Origin: Apteryx mantelli
Lineage: Eukaryota; Chordata; Aves; Apterygiformes; Apterygidae
Direction: 5' to 3'
DNA length: 64,000 nucleotides
NCBI RefSeq assembly: GCF_036417845.1
Contig: NC_089983.1
Span: 24,085,207-24,149,206, forward strand
This document shows positions 23,447 to 37,175 of this stretch, one piece after another. Every line of letters begins with the position of its first letter. Position 1 is the stretch's first letter. The translations under genes and the position numbers were made by a program. The notes beneath the pieces were generated by a model. That model did no database searches. It was not told where the DNA came from and saw only the letters and a program-made list of their open reading frames with translations.

Positions 23447-24171
23447 GTAGGTACAAAGTAATGTGAAAGTTATGAGTGCTGCAATAAAGATTGTGCAGCA
23501 AGAACTCATTACACAGCAGTTAAACAGCTTAGGTTACTGGAGCTTGCATTTCTATAGAGAACTTCTAAATGCTGTTGTCATGGCTTATATAGATTTATGG
23601 GCCAGCTCTTTGTCTGTTTTTCCTTCTTAATGAGCAATGCGGTTCCCAAAGTACCATCTTTCACATGCATGCCCAGCCTTAGTATCAGTTTTACCTCAGT
23701 AACCATATTTCTTCTCCATTTTCTGCAAATTTTCTTCTGTACTTGGAGTTTTAGTACTGCATACAACTCTTACATCCCACCCTTGAAATAGCTGCATTTC
23801 TGTAATAGTAAAAATCCAGTGTGGCCATGCACTGTGTTCTCTCTCTGTATACACATACACACACACATAAACACACACATATATGCACAAATGTACACAG
23901 AATTGCATCTGTATCTGTACAGTGTCTGAAAAACACTAGTTTCCCTGGCTGTGATGAACACTGATACTATTTGGCTATACAAATTTGCCCTTAAATAACT
24001 AAAGAAAATTGACTACAAACAATAACATTTTTCTACAACTTCTTGCCTAGGTAAATTAGTTAAACTCTTTAAAATAAAAAATGCTAAAGGCAAGAGTTGA
24101 ACACTGTTTATCAAGGTGGCCCACTGCTGTATGTCATTATCGTACACATCTATCTTTTCTTTTCCCTCCAG

Positions 24172-24395
24172 GTCCATTTCTCCACGCTCTCCAAGCCGAT
24201 CTCCTGCCCGCAGTTCTCCTTCTCGTTCTCCTGGCCGTAGATTGGAAGAAACCGATGAAGGACACCTAGAGAGACTGTATAAGCCAGTTTTTGTGCTGAA
24301 ACCTTCATCATTTAAATGTTTACAGGGGCAGACAGCAAGATTTGACTTAAAAGTTGTTGGCAGACCTATGCCAGAGACATACTGGTTCCATAATG
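24172..24395 (+). CDS. TTN: Titin exon 25: second Ser-Pro-Arg cluster and first half of Ig Z6
   Basis: 224 nt, phase 2 to phase 1. Opens with a run of SP motifs (SISPRSPSRSPARSSP), likely proline-directed phosphorylation sites. It continues with LEETDEGHLERLYKPVFVL and Ig Z6 up to ETYWFHNG. Confidence 0.94.
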
Positions 24396-24499
24396 GTATA
24401 TCATTCTCATTTTCACCAATAATCATTCTTACGAGCATTTTACATCCTCCTGGAACACTGTTTTGAGTGCAACATTTTTTTGTTCATATGTATCCACAG

Positions 24500-24664
24500 G
24501 TCAACAAGTGGTTAATGATTATACCCATAAAATAGTGATTAAAGAAGACGGCACCCAGTCATTGATCATTGTTCCTGCCATGCCTGATGATTCTGGTGAA
24601 TGGGCTGTAATTGCACAGAATAGGGCAGGCAAAGCTTCAGTCTCCATGACACTGACTGTGGAAG
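24500..24664 (+). CDS. TTN: Titin exon 26: second half of Ig Z6
   Basis: 165 nt, phase 1-1. QQVVNDYTHKIVIKEDG, then SGEWAVIAQNRAGKAS completes the Ig. Confidence 0.94.
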
Positions 24665-24767
24665 GTATCTACTTTGCATGGTATTTTTAGGAGGCTACAG
24701 AGTGTTTCATATTAAAAAACATAGTTATGTCATTTCCTCTTGTGATAACTTTCCTTTACTCTTTCAG

Positions 24768-24936
24768 CTAAGGAAGACCTAGTCAGACCACACTTTGTGG
24801 AAAGGCTAAAGAATGTTAGTGTAAAGGAGGGTTCTAGACTGGAAATGGCAGTGAAAGCTACTGGTAACCCTAATCCTGACATTGTATGGCTGAAGAACAG
24901 TGACATCATTGTACCTCATAAATACCCCAAAATAAA
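24768..24936 (+). CDS. TTN: Titin exon 27: first half of Ig Z7
   Basis: 169 nt, phase 1 to phase 2. RPHFVERLKNVSVKEGS to PDIVWLKNSDIIVPHKYPKI. The Lys codon AA|G is split with exon 28. Confidence 0.93.
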
Positions 24937-25376
24937 GTAAGCAGTTTTTTTAAGTAATAAAGAAGTTAATAATCATAGTCTTGCAAAATAGTAAGTGCCT
25001 CCTAGTGTTTGCTGAATACTTCTGCTTCCATAGAAGGGATACATTAAGGGCTTAGTCCAATAGCTACTGAAACCAGTAACAGCTTTTGCATTGCGGCAAG
25101 GCTAAGAAATGCAAAGTATCTTGTAGAACTCAATCCATTTTTTCCAGTTTGTTTGTGTATCTGTGTACCTTTTACAAAACCGATGTTTTTACAACACTAT
25201 TTTTTATCACTTGTTGAATGCCTAACACAGGAGGATCCTGCTCTGTTTGGTCCTTAGGCACTGTACTCATAAACATGAACAAACATAAACAATATGTCAA
25301 ATTCCTCCAGAGATTTGCCTGTGGAGGCTTTGACCTCACTGTGGAGAAGGAAAAAAATTTTTTTTAATTCTCTTAA

Positions 25377-27113
<1,737 letters not shown>

Positions 27114-27170
27114 TAATGTGTTAATCTATATGGCCAGTGCATGGTTGATTCACTCAATATTGTTTTGCAG

Positions 27171-27452
27171 CCAAGCAGTTGATTGGTTTCACCCAAAAAT
27201 TACAAGATGTTGTTGCTAAAGAAAGAGATTCCATGGCAACATTTGAATGTGAGACATCAGAACCCTTCGTCAAAGTGAAATGGTTTAAGGATGGAATTGA
27301 GATTCATTCTGGAGACAAATACCGGATGCACTATGACAGAAAGGCTCATTTTCTTTCCATACTAGTGATTGAAATGTCTGATGCTGATGACTACAGCTGT
27401 GCACTAGCAGAAGATGATTCTGTAAAAACTACTGCAAAGCTTACTGTTGAAG
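27171..27452 (+). CDS. TTN: Titin exon 29: Ig I2
   Basis: 282 nt, phase 1-1. One proximal I-band Ig: QKLQDVVAKERDSMATFEC and VKVKWFKDGIEIHSGDKY. Confidence 0.95.
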
Positions 27453-27747
27453 GTGAGAACCACACAGCTTAGTACCATGGAGTACTTTTAAAGTGAAATC
27501 TGCCTCAGGGAAAAATAAAATATGAACTATTAAGTTGTCATCTTGACCATTATTGTATAATAGACTGTAGAAATGTTCAAGTTGCTGTCATATTCTCTGA
27601 ATCCAGTAGTAAAGTTTGGAAATACATTTTTGTAAAATGGTTACATTATATAAATGTTTATTTCTTTAGGCCCAGCTTCATAAGAAATGTTTTCATCAGG
27701 AGTATTTAATCAAGCTCATTTGTGAATGCGATTATTCTTACTTGTAG

Positions 27748-28014
27748 GTGCTGTGGTTGAGTTTATTAAAGAACTTGAGGATGTTGAAGTCCCAGAATCC
27801 TTCTCAGGTGAACTTGAATGTGAGGTTTCTCCAGAAGATGTGGAGGGGAAATGGTATCATGGAGATATTGAACTCACTTCTAATCATAAATATGCGATTG
27901 CATCCCGCCGTGGTCGCCAAATCCTCACTATTAAAGATGTTAATAAAGATGATCAAGGAGAATATAGCTTCATTGTTGATGGGAAAAGGACTCGCTGCAA
28001 ACTGAAGATGAAAC
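27748..28014 (+). CDS. TTN: Titin exon 30: Ig I3
   Basis: 267 nt, phase 1-1. GELECEVSPEDVEGKWYHGD, then GEYSFIVDGKRTRCKLKMK. Confidence 0.95.
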
Positions 28015-28041
28015 GTAAGTATTTCTAATGCTTATGTTACC

Positions 28042-28070
28042 TATATAATATAGATGACCTATATTATATA
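28042..28070 (+). repeat. AT-rich 12-bp inverted repeat
   Basis: Arms 28042-28053 and 28059-28070 are exactly complementary, with a 5-nt loop, 27 nt into the intron after exon 30. AT-only composition makes this weak. Confidence 0.7.
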
Positions 28071-28136
28071 TCCCAATATGCAAAACTGTTTTGTTTATCT
28101 GTTATGAGGATTAATTAACTTCATTTTATTCCACAG

Positions 28137-28409
28137 CTCGTCCCATGGTTATTCTTCAGGGACTTACTGATCAAAAAGTCTGTGAGGGAGATATTGTACA
28201 ACTTGAAGTTAAAGTCTCCCTAGAAAATGTGGAAGGAGTCTGGATGAAAGACAGTCATGAAATTCAATCAAGTGATCGTATTCACATTGTATTGGATAAA
28301 CAGTCACACATGTTACTGATTGAAGATGCAACAAAGGAAGATAGTGGAACTTACTCTTTTAGTGTTCCTGGTCTTGGACTTTCAACCTCTGGACGGGTCA
28401 CTGTGTACA
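28137..28409 (+). CDS. TTN: Titin exon 31: Ig I4
   Basis: 273 nt, phase 1-1. ILQGLTDQKVCEGDIVQLE and VEGVWMKDSHEIQSSDR. Donor TACA|GTAAGT splits the Ser codon with exon 32. Confidence 0.95.
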
Positions 28410-28526
28410 GTAAGTCATTATCATGATTTTGAAGGTGTTGTTGATTTTTCAGCCTTTTAGTACTACTTCTTCCTAGTCTTCTTAGGCTTAATTTTTTTCA
28501 TGATGAGTATTTTTGTAACTTGACAG

Positions 28527-28790
28527 GTGTGGACATAGTAGTGCCTCTAAAAGATGTTCACGTAGTTGAAGGAACAAAAGCTATCCTTGAATGCAAAGTT
28601 TCAGCTCCTGACGTGTCTTCCTCCAAATGGTACCTAAATGATCATCAGATAAAGCCTGATGAACGTGTACAAGCTGTGTGTAAAGGCACTAAACAGAGGC
28701 TAGTGCTTACCAGAACCCATGCATCAGATGAAGGACATTACAAGCTAATGGTTGGCAAAGTTGAAACAAGTTGCAATGTCACAGTTGAAA
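28527..28790 (+). CDS. TTN: Titin exon 32: Ig I5
   Basis: 264 nt, phase 1-1. VPLKDVHVVEGTKAILEC, SSKWYLNDHQIKPDERVQ. Confidence 0.95.
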
Positions 28791-28889
28791 GTAGGTGTTC
28801 TTTAAGATGCATAGTTCTTTGCAAAACAGTTTCTTTAAATACAAAACAGTGAAAGCAATTAATATGTTTGTAATGTGCTCTTTTTACAG

Positions 28890-29150
28890 AAATTCGGATT
28901 ATCAGAGGTCTTCATGACATCACCTGCACCGAAACGCAGAATGTATCCTTTGAGGTTGAGCTCTCCCATTCAGGAATTGATGTAGTTTGGCAATTCAAAG
29001 GTCAAGAAATCAAGGCTGGTCCTAAATATAAAATTGAAGCACGTGGCAAAATATATAAATTGACAGTGGTGAAAATGATGAAAGATGATGAAGGAGAATA
29101 TATATTTTATGCTGGAGAGAAGAAAACATCTGGGAAGCTTATAGTTGCAG
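28890..29150 (+). CDS. TTN: Titin exon 33: Ig I6
   Basis: 261 nt, phase 1-1. IIRGLHDITCTETQNVSFE, IDVVWQFKGQEIKAGPKY. Confidence 0.94.
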
Positions 29151-29718
29151 GTTGGTAGGCTTAAAGTCCAAGATTCTTATTTTACTGTGATTTAAAAAAA
29201 CAGGCTCAATGTACTCTATATTGTAAATGTGGCAATTGTGATGTTTCAGTGCTTTCTTTGCCTTTGTTTTATCTTCTTTTATCTTTTTTTAAGTTCTGTT
29301 TGCTCTTCCCCACATCTTTTCTGTGAGCTGTATAATTTATATTCAACAAAGTCTTTAAGCAAGTGCTTATGTTTTGCTGAATCAGAGCCACAATGTGAAG
29401 CACTGTAGCACACTTTTGATGTCATTAATGTAAGAAAGAAGGTTTTTTTTTCTTGAATGTTCATATATCTGTATGAATGTTCACTATGTCTGGCAATAAA
29501 GATAATAAATGAGAATAAGGATAGAAGTGAGAAACATCTTTTTGTCATGTTCAGGTCACATTCTATTCTCAATTTTTCACAGAACTCAGAATGACACCTA
29601 TGGGCATGCTGAAAATTAGGGCAAAGAATTCTACCCAGTACCTGCTTTTCACCTGGTTACATTTCAGTATAGGGGAAAGTGGAACAGCAACACAACATGT
29701 GTTTTTGCTTCCCAACAG

Positions 29719-29979
29719 GTGGTGCCATTTCGAAGCCTCTCACTGACTTGATTGTGGCTGAGTCCCAGAGAGCTGTTTTTGAATGTGAGGTGGCAAATCC
29801 TGAATCAGATGGCCAGTGGCTAAAAAATGGTAAACCATTACCTATGACAGATCACTACTGTGCTGAATCAGATGGTGTAAAGAGGAGGCTCAATATCCCT
29901 GCCACGAAACTGGATGATATAGGTGAATATAGCTACGAAGTAGCGAGCTCAAAGACATCTGCTAAACTGAAGGTTGAAG
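29719..29979 (+). CDS. TTN: Titin exon 34: Ig I7
   Basis: 261 nt, phase 1-1. GGAISKPLTDLIVAESQRA, DGQWLKNGKPLPMTDHY. The open frame runs on into the intron to 30236, but the donor at 29980 and the human pattern fix the end. Confidence 0.95.
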
Positions 29980-30470
29980 GTCAGTATTTTTTGCAACTAA
30001 CTGATATCTTTAAGACTCAATCCAACATCACTCACTGGGTCTTGGATCAGACCCTAAGATGCAAGCAAGTTTTGCTTCATTGTTTAAAAATCTTTTTATA
30101 TTATGGCAAACTTTCTGAGGCTGTAAAACTTGGATTTTGGAGTCTCCATAGTTTGAAATTAGCACAATATTTTAATAAAAGCATATTTTGTATAAGGTAC
30201 TGGCGGGTAGATATACAGTGTTTGCCAGTTGTGTAGTAAACATTTCAAATAAAGAAAAAATGTTTCTCATGGATGCTACAAGGAAGTATTCTTTTTTATT
30301 TTCCAAGCACACCACTGGACTTTTGGTGGTAACCCAATAAATCAATATATGCATACTAGATCTTAAAATAAAGCATTGTGATTAAATCTTTTTAAAAAAT
30401 CATATTTACTATAGTGTTTAATCTCAGTGTATTTTCTCCAAACTTTTTTTTTTTACTTCTTTTTTCCTAG

Positions 30471-30734
30471 CTGTTAAGATAAAGAAGACACTGAAGAACT
30501 TGACAGTAACAGAAACACAAGAGGCAGTTTTTAGTGTAGAACTGACCCACCCTGATGTGAAAGGAGCTCTGTGGATTAAAAATGGTGTTGAACTTGAATC
30601 AAGTGACAAATATGAGATTTCAGTGAAGGGAACTGTTCACACACTGAAAATCAAACACTGTGTTGTCACCGATGAGTCTGTTTATAGCTTTAAGCTTGGA
30701 AAGATAGGGGCAAATGCCAGACTTCATGTGGAAA
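30471..30734 (+). CDS. TTN: Titin exon 35: Ig I8
   Basis: 264 nt, phase 1-1. IKKTLKNLTVTETQEAVF, KGALWIKNGVELESSDKY. Confidence 0.95.
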
Positions 30735-30826
30735 GTAAGTCAATCTGTTTTGAACATTTGCTTTAAAGTGTGAGTTAAAATTCAGATTGAACACACTACT
30801 GAATTCTGGTAACTTTCTTCCACAAG

Positions 30827-31087
30827 CTGTCAAGATCATCAAAAAGCCAAAGGATGTGACTGCTTTGGAAAATGCTGTTGTCTCTTTTGAACTGAGTGTA
30901 TCCCATGATACTGTACCAGTTCGATGGTTCCACAAAAATGTTGAGCTTAAACAAAGTGATAAATACAAGATGATCTCTCAAAGAAAAATTCACAAGCTGA
31001 TGCTGCATAACATATCTCCTGCTGATGCTGGGGAATACACAGCTCTTGTTGGACAACTTGAGTGCAAAGCAAAACTGTTTGTAGAAA
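30827..31087 (+). CDS. TTN: Titin exon 36: Ig I9
   Basis: 261 nt, phase 1-1. VKIIKKPKDVTALENAVV, PVRWFHKNVELKQSDKY. The upstream intron is only 92 nt. Confidence 0.95.
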
Positions 31088-31224
31088 GTAAGTATTTCAT
31101 GCCACACCAAGTCATATAGAACAACTTGACCTGACACTTAATAGTCTGTTACCCTTGATTTTGCAGTCTTACACACATACTGACTTAAAAAAAATCCTTT
31201 CTTTTCCTTTCTTTTTTCCCATAG

Positions 31225-31485
31225 CCATACACATCACAAAGACCATGAAAAATATTGAGATCGCAGAGACCAAAACTGCCTCTTTTCAATGTGAAGTTTC
31301 TCATTTCAATGTACCTGCTGTCTGGTTGAAAAATGGTGTGGAGATTGAAATGAGTGAGAAGTTCAAAATAGTTGTCCAAGGGAAACTCCATCAGCTCAAT
31401 ATCATGAACACAAGCAGTGAAGATTCTGCAGAATATACATTTGTCTGTGGAAATGACAGAGTCAGTGCAACTCTGACAGTAAAAC
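31225..31485 (+). CDS. TTN: Titin exon 37: Ig I10
   Basis: 261 nt, phase 1-1. IHITKTMKNIEIAETKTA, PAVWLKNGVEIEMSEKF. Confidence 0.95.
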
Positions 31486-31921
31486 GTATGTGAAAATGAA
31501 ATTAACCAAAATATTTTACAGTTACCAGTAATAGATTTTATATTAATACATGTACTTGATGCAATTCAGACAAAACCAGCACTGTTGTAGAAGTATTTTC
31601 AAATTAACTACCTAAATTCCATTTTTAAAAGAGATCTAGCATCTATGAATTTGAAAGTCAAGTCTTGAATCCTTCTATTTTTGGCTAACTTGCCTAAACA
31701 CCGACTCACCATAGGAGACAGAATTTGGGTTCCTATGTCATTCAGAAGTTTTGGAAAATGTAATTATAGCATTGATTCTGGACACAGAGACTCAGGCTTT
31801 GATGTTAATGTCACCAAAAATCAGAATCTATCTTAACAAATTTTAAACATCTGAGATCCAATTAAGGTTTAAAACAAAACAAAACAAAAACCCCAAACTA
31901 TGTCCATTTCTTTTCTTTTAG

Positions 31922-32182
31922 CCATCCTGATTACCTCCATGCTAAAAGACATCAATGCTGAAGAGAAGGATACAATAACATTTGAAGTTACTGTTAACTA
32001 TGAAGGTATCTCATATAAGTGGCTAAAGAATGGGATAGAAATAAAATCGACTGATAAATGTCAGATACGAACAAAGAAGCTCACACACTCCCTCTCCATA
32101 AGGAATGTGCATTTTGGCGATGCTGCAGAATACAGTTTTGTTGCTGGGAAAGCAGCTTCATCAGCCACTTTATACGTGGAAG
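31922..32182 (+). CDS. TTN: Titin exon 38: Ig I11
   Basis: 261 nt, phase 1-1. SMLKDINAEEKDTITFEV, ISYKWLKNGIEIKSTDKC; almost unchanged from the human domain as remembered. Confidence 0.95.
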
Positions 32183-32267
32183 GTATTTGCCATCTTAATT
32201 TATATATTTAGTGACCTCTATGGCTTCAATAAGAGCATGGCACTCATACTACTTTTTTTTTTCCTAG

Positions 32268-32409
32268 CTCGTCACATTGAATTTAGGAAACATATTAAAG
32301 ATATTAAAGTTGTGGAGAAGAAGAGGGCTATTTTTGAATGTGAGATTTCAGAGCCTGACATTCAGGTCCAGTGGATGAAGGATGGACAAGAACTCCAGAT
32401 TGGTGACAG
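32268..32409 (+). CDS. TTN: Titin exon 39: first half of Ig I12
   Basis: 142 nt, phase 1 to phase 2. HIEFRKHIKDIKVVEKKRA, IQVQWMKDGQELQIGDR. The upstream intron is 85 nt. Confidence 0.94.
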
Positions 32410-32499
32410 GTAAGTGATTGTTTCTGGACCATATTAACTTTTTTTAATATATTTACCCCCAGGAAATAACTTGCTCACTTTTCTTTCTGATGTCCTTAG

Positions 32500-32665
32500 A
32501 ATGAAAATTCAGCGGGAGAAGTATGTCCATCGTCTCATCATTCCTTCCACAAGAATGTCTGATGCTGGTCAGTACACTGTAGTAGCAGGTGGAAACACAT
32601 CCAGTGCCAATTTGATAGTGGAAGGTCGTGACATTCGTATCAGAAGCGCCCGTAAAGATGTTCAG
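32500..32665 (+). CDS. TTN: Titin exon 40: second half of Ig I12 and start of I13
   Basis: 166 nt, phase 2 to phase 0. REKYVHRLIIPSTRMSDAG, QYTVVAGGNTSSANLIV, then RDIRIRSARKDVQ leading into I13. Confidence 0.94.
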
Positions 32666-32862
32666 GTATAGCATATACAGAGGAATAAATATTTCATAAC
32701 TTTATCACTTTCACTCAAAGAATAGTCCAAAGGAAGTGCAAGGTCCTAGAACAAAAAACTGTAATCATAAGGCCAGGGTCTCCTTCTAGGAGAGTTTACT
32801 GGAATGGGGGAGCATCTGTAAAAACAGATGCTATTTGTAATATTTATTCTACTTGTTCAAAG

Positions 32863-33094
32863 GTCATTGAGAGACAAAGAGCTGAAATTGAATTTGAAGT
32901 CAATGAAGATGACATTGAAGCCCAGTGGTACAAGGATGGTATTGAGATCAACTTCCAGTATGAGGAAAGATACAGTTATGTGGTGGAAAGGAGAGTTCAC
33001 CGAATGAGCATTCTTGAAACCACTTACTCTGATGCTGGGGAGTATACCTTTGTTGCAGGACGGAATAGGAGCTCTGTTGTTCTATATGTGAATG
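32863..33094 (+). CDS. TTN: Titin exon 41: Ig I13
   Basis: 232 nt, phase 0 to phase 1. VIERQRAEIEFEVNEDD, IEAQWYKDGIEINFQ, AGEYTFVAGRNRSSVVLYV. Confidence 0.94.
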
Positions 33095-33662
33095 GTATGT
33101 GTGTCCAAAACAGTGAGTTGACTGCATTTATTATCCTGTGTTTTTCTGATCTCTGAATTCTATCAGTGAAAACCGAAGATAAATCCAAAGGGAATCATAT
33201 CTCTGGAACATTGCCAAAATCCTTATATACATGGTTGTTTATTGTTCACTCATTCTACTGAAATAGCTAGCTAGCTGATGAAAATGATATAGTAGTTCCC
33301 CGTCCTTGTATATTTAGATCCAGAAATTCTTAAGACTAAACTTCATACATGTGGACAAATACACCTTGCCATAGGGATCAGCCTAACAATTCTTGGAGAT
33401 ACTTTACCTGAAAACACTTATACCAACACAGCTACTTCTGTTAAGGCAGTTGTTCCTTGGTCATTCCACCACCATCAAGGAAAAGGGTGGATTTTTCATG
33501 AGCAAGCAAGAATGGGCGGAATAAGATTTTTAAAAACATCTTTTTCGCTAATATTTTTGAAGTCTTGATAGATGCTGATAAGGAGTTTTCTGTCTGTCTC
33601 TCTCTCTCTTTCTCACTCTGTTTTTTTGTTTTGTTTTTTTCATTTTTCCCCCCAATTTGCAG

Positions 33663-33947
33663 CTCCAGAGCCACCCCAGATTATCCAGGAGCTACAGCCA
33701 ACCACTGTGGAGTCTGGTAAACCTGCCCGTTTCTGTACTATGATATCAGGCAAACCCCAGCCCAAGATTTCCTGGTACAAAGATGATCAGCAGCTTTCTC
33801 CAGGCTTCAAGTGCAAATTTCTTCATGATGCACAAGAATATACTCTATTGCTGATTGAGACTTTCCCTGAAGATGCAGCAGTGTACACCTGTGAAGCAAA
33901 AAATGACTATGGAGTTGCTACAACTTCAGCTTCACTTTCAGTGGAAA
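33663..33947 (+). CDS. TTN: Titin exon 42: Ig I14
   Basis: 285 nt, phase 1-1. [50 protein letters not shown]. It carries the canonical Cys-Trp-Cys Ig core. Confidence 0.95.
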
Positions 33948-34055
33948 GTGAGTTGTCTATGCTCATAACAATGGCTGTGAAATAGCACTGTCAACATTTT
34001 GCTATGTGTGCTCTTCTTCATCGATTAATAATGGTTTCTTTGTCTTATGCTTTAG

Positions 34056-34181
34056 TCCCAGAAGTGGTTTCTCCTGAGCTAGAAGTGCCAGTGTATCCAC
34101 CAGCTGTCCTAATACCACTTCGTGATGCTGTTACATCCGAGGGACAGTCTGCTCGTTTTCAGTGCAGAGCTACAGGGACAG
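34056..34181 (+). CDS. TTN: Titin exon 43: first part of Ig I15
   Basis: 126 nt, phase 1-1. PEVVSPELEVPVYPPAV, then EGQSARFQCRATGT. The rest of the domain is in exon 44, 2.1 kb downstream. Confidence 0.94.
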
Positions 34182-36272
34182 GTGGGTTTGATGAAATCCT
34201 GTACATCTTTTGATCTCTCAGAATTCTTCCTCTTGAACTCAGAATAAGTGAAATAGTATATGTGCTGAAAGCAGCCTTTCCCTAGAGGTACAGCTATTTC
34301 ATATACTCATGCAGCAAAGTGTTAGCTCAATAGCTCACTGCCAACTAGCAGTTAAGCAAGTCATACATCAAAGAGAGCAGCAAATAAGGAACTTATAAAT
34401 TGTCCTAAACATTAAGCATTTTTAAAAAGAAGATCTAGCACATCTGTTTCAAAAAATGTATCTTTGGAAACCTTCTCAGCGTTTCAAATACTGAGTGAAG
34501 TTGGAAAACTGTGTCAGTAACATGCAGTAACATGCAGAGTTTCGAAACATGGAGTATCATGCTGGGAAAAGCATTATCCTGTTAAATCGACATGAAAAAT
34601 GGCAAAGTTTCTGATTTCACCTAGTGTCACAGTAGTTAGTTAAAGAGACAGGCCAAAATAGTGCCTCGACCTTTGCTCTGAAAACCCTATCATTCCTCAG
34701 TATTTTGCATTACTCTGCAAACAGTAAACTATTTTTTGAATTGTCATTTCATTTTTTTTCCTTTCATGAAAAGGATATCTAAGTTGTCTGATCATTGTCT
34801 TTTTAAGAGTAGAAATTTTCTTAAATAAGTTTGCCAATTTTAGTTAAATAGAATAGCATCCTACAATTTAAATAATTCTCTCCAAGTTAAAACGAAACCA
34901 AACTACCTTTCCTCACTTCAACAGACGGTCTTGAGTATGAATAGTAATATAAAATTTACTTGGTAAACAGAAGATACATGATGCAGAATAAGATCCAGTT
35001 CCAATTCCAAAGAATTTACAATTATTTAAAGACAACTCCAAATTTAAAAATAATCCTGAGTTATAGCTGTGTAAAAATCTGCATGGAATAGGTAGTGTAC
35101 ACACACACACGCACACACACGCACACACACACACACACACAGACGTGTGTGTGTGTGTGTATATGTATGTGTGTGTGTATATATATATATGCAAATATAT
35201 ATATATGCATTTCTGTCACTTAAAATCAGACTTCTTTTTTTTTTAAAGCTTAAAAACAAATCTTTTTCTCATGCAGAAGTGGTGCAAAAACTCAGAACAT
35301 TTATATTGGAAAGACTGGCCTGCCCTCTTTTGCAGCTATGCAAAGCATGCTAGTGTAGTATTTGCTTGCAAGAACTATATTTATGTGTATGTTGAAGCTA
35401 CATTTATGCACAGAGCATGAAGGATCTTTATTATTGGTCCCCTTTCTTGAATACTGTACCCAAACACGTTAGCAGACTTCTCACCTTTTATATTATCCTA
35501 GGTAATACACTATTGAAAATACAGTTGTTTAACTGTACACACTATGCAACTGGCAATTGAAAACACTGCCTCTTTATTCTGATGACAGCAACAGCATGCT
35601 ATTTGTGTAAAAACACTTGATTCATGATGTACTCCAGTGTCAGGTGGAGAGGCAGATAAAAGTCTGCTTCAGTCCCAAAATCTGTTTCTTCCCCAAATTT
35701 TAAAGAATCTAAACAAGTCAAGTAACAACATCTGTGAACAGGACAAAGGTCCAAAGATCTGATCTTTCTAGAGAAACAAGAGGTGTAAAACTTATAATAA
35801 TTGCAATAGAAGGAGACAAGGTATTGTCCTTCGCAGCTAAATAATATTCTGTTTTAATTTCTTAAAACTGTTTAGCTCAACCTCATGATTTGGTAGCCTG
35901 TTTAATTAACAGGCAAATGTAGCAGAATCCATTTTTTAAAATAAGACTTTCTCTGATTTTGTCTTTAGCAACATACTTTAAAACTTTTACTTTAAGAGGG
36001 AAAAGGGAAGAATGATTTTTACTCAGGACTGTAGCAGCACCAGAATCAGTGTTACTATGTAAATATTGTCAATCTGGAAATCAAAACTAAAAGCAACAAG
36101 TAGGCCATTTTTCACTGATTTTACATTACAACAGAAATACAAGTCATATTCAAACTCAAAAAAGATACTTGAGATGAAAGATTTCTATTTGATGTATATG
36201 TAAAAGTAGTGTTTACTTACTGATCTAATATCATACCTTCCACATTTTTTCTTCTTCGTGTTGCTTGAGCAG
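34182..36272 (+). other. TTN: Intron 43 of titin, with a compound dinucleotide repeat
   Basis: 2.1 kb splitting Ig I15. The only notable feature is the CA/TG/TA microsatellite at about 35097-35208 (listed separately). Otherwise unremarkable AT-rich DNA. Confidence 0.8.
35097..35208 (+). repeat. Compound (CA)n-(TG)n-(TA)n microsatellite, palindromic
   Basis: A CA run with occasional GC interruptions to about 35141, a short AGACG spacer, a TG run to about 35160, then mixed TATG and TA runs. The CA and TG halves are reverse complements, so the locus can form a hairpin or cruciform. Confidence 0.9.
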
Positions 36273-36461
36273 ATCTGAAAGTCTCTTGGTATAGCAAAGA
36301 CAGAGAGATCAAGCCATCGCGTTTCTTTAGAATGACTCAGTTTGAAGACACTTACCAGCTGGAGATTGCAGAAGCTTATCCAGAAGATGAAGGAATCTAT
36401 ACCTTTGTGGCTAGTAATTCTGTGGGCCAAGTGACAAGCACTGCTACCTTGAAGTTAGAAG
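36273..36461 (+). CDS. TTN: Titin exon 44: second part of Ig I15
   Basis: 189 nt, phase 1-1. LKVSWYSKDREIKPSRFF, EGIYTFVASNSVGQV. This is the last Ig of the proximal tandem segment before the novex/N2B region. Confidence 0.95.
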
Positions 36462-37175
36462 GTACCACATGCAATTAAAGAAGAAATCTTATTTAGGTTG
36501 TGTTCCCATACTAATCTTAATATGCGCTAATACTTATATGTGAGTCATTGTCTGTCACGTTGTTGTCTTTTAACTCAGCTAATTGCTACCATTTACAATG
36601 TTCACAGCATATATGTGTGTCTCCAAAATATAGGCCAAGAACAGGAAAAGTTGTTTCACAATTTTTCAGTGTTCCGTATACTTCATCTTTTCATTCTCTC
36701 CAGTATTAGAATCTGGCATGCACCAAACACGGTAGAAACCCTCTTTCTAATGGAAATACATTAAACAGATTTGCATTGCTTGCAAGTTCTTTGATTTGAT
36801 TGTGAGGAGAAACTAGTAATAGTTTTAGTGTATGTAAGTTACTCTGAAAGTGTTGAAAACATGTTGAATAAAGGTGTGAACCAGCCTTGGGTAGCTGAAA
36901 AGAAATAGTTTATATTCATATGAATTGTTAAAACATTGACAAAACTTTTAGAACAGAAATATTGACTGGAGAATTTGATATTTAAATTTTATATTGTTCT
37001 CAATGTTAATTAACCATAAATATTTCCTCTGTTTTCTTCTTGCAACAGATTTTATAAGTGGTGAATTAGAATGATTCATGCTGTTAAGTTGCAAATTAGA
37101 AAAAGATCTTGAACGAGAGAGAAAACTGATTGTAGTGTAGGGTAAGAAATTAAAAGTTGGCATGCTTCTTTTCAG

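Noticed and set aside
23820..23890. CA/TA-rich stretch with antisense open frames
   Set aside because: Short impure dinucleotide repeat in intron 24; the antisense frames are low-complexity artefacts.
29980..30236. Extension of the exon 34 frame into the intron (to 30236)
   Set aside because: Donor GTCAGT after GAA G, the regular 261-nt exon length and the phase 1 match with exon 35 show it is intron.
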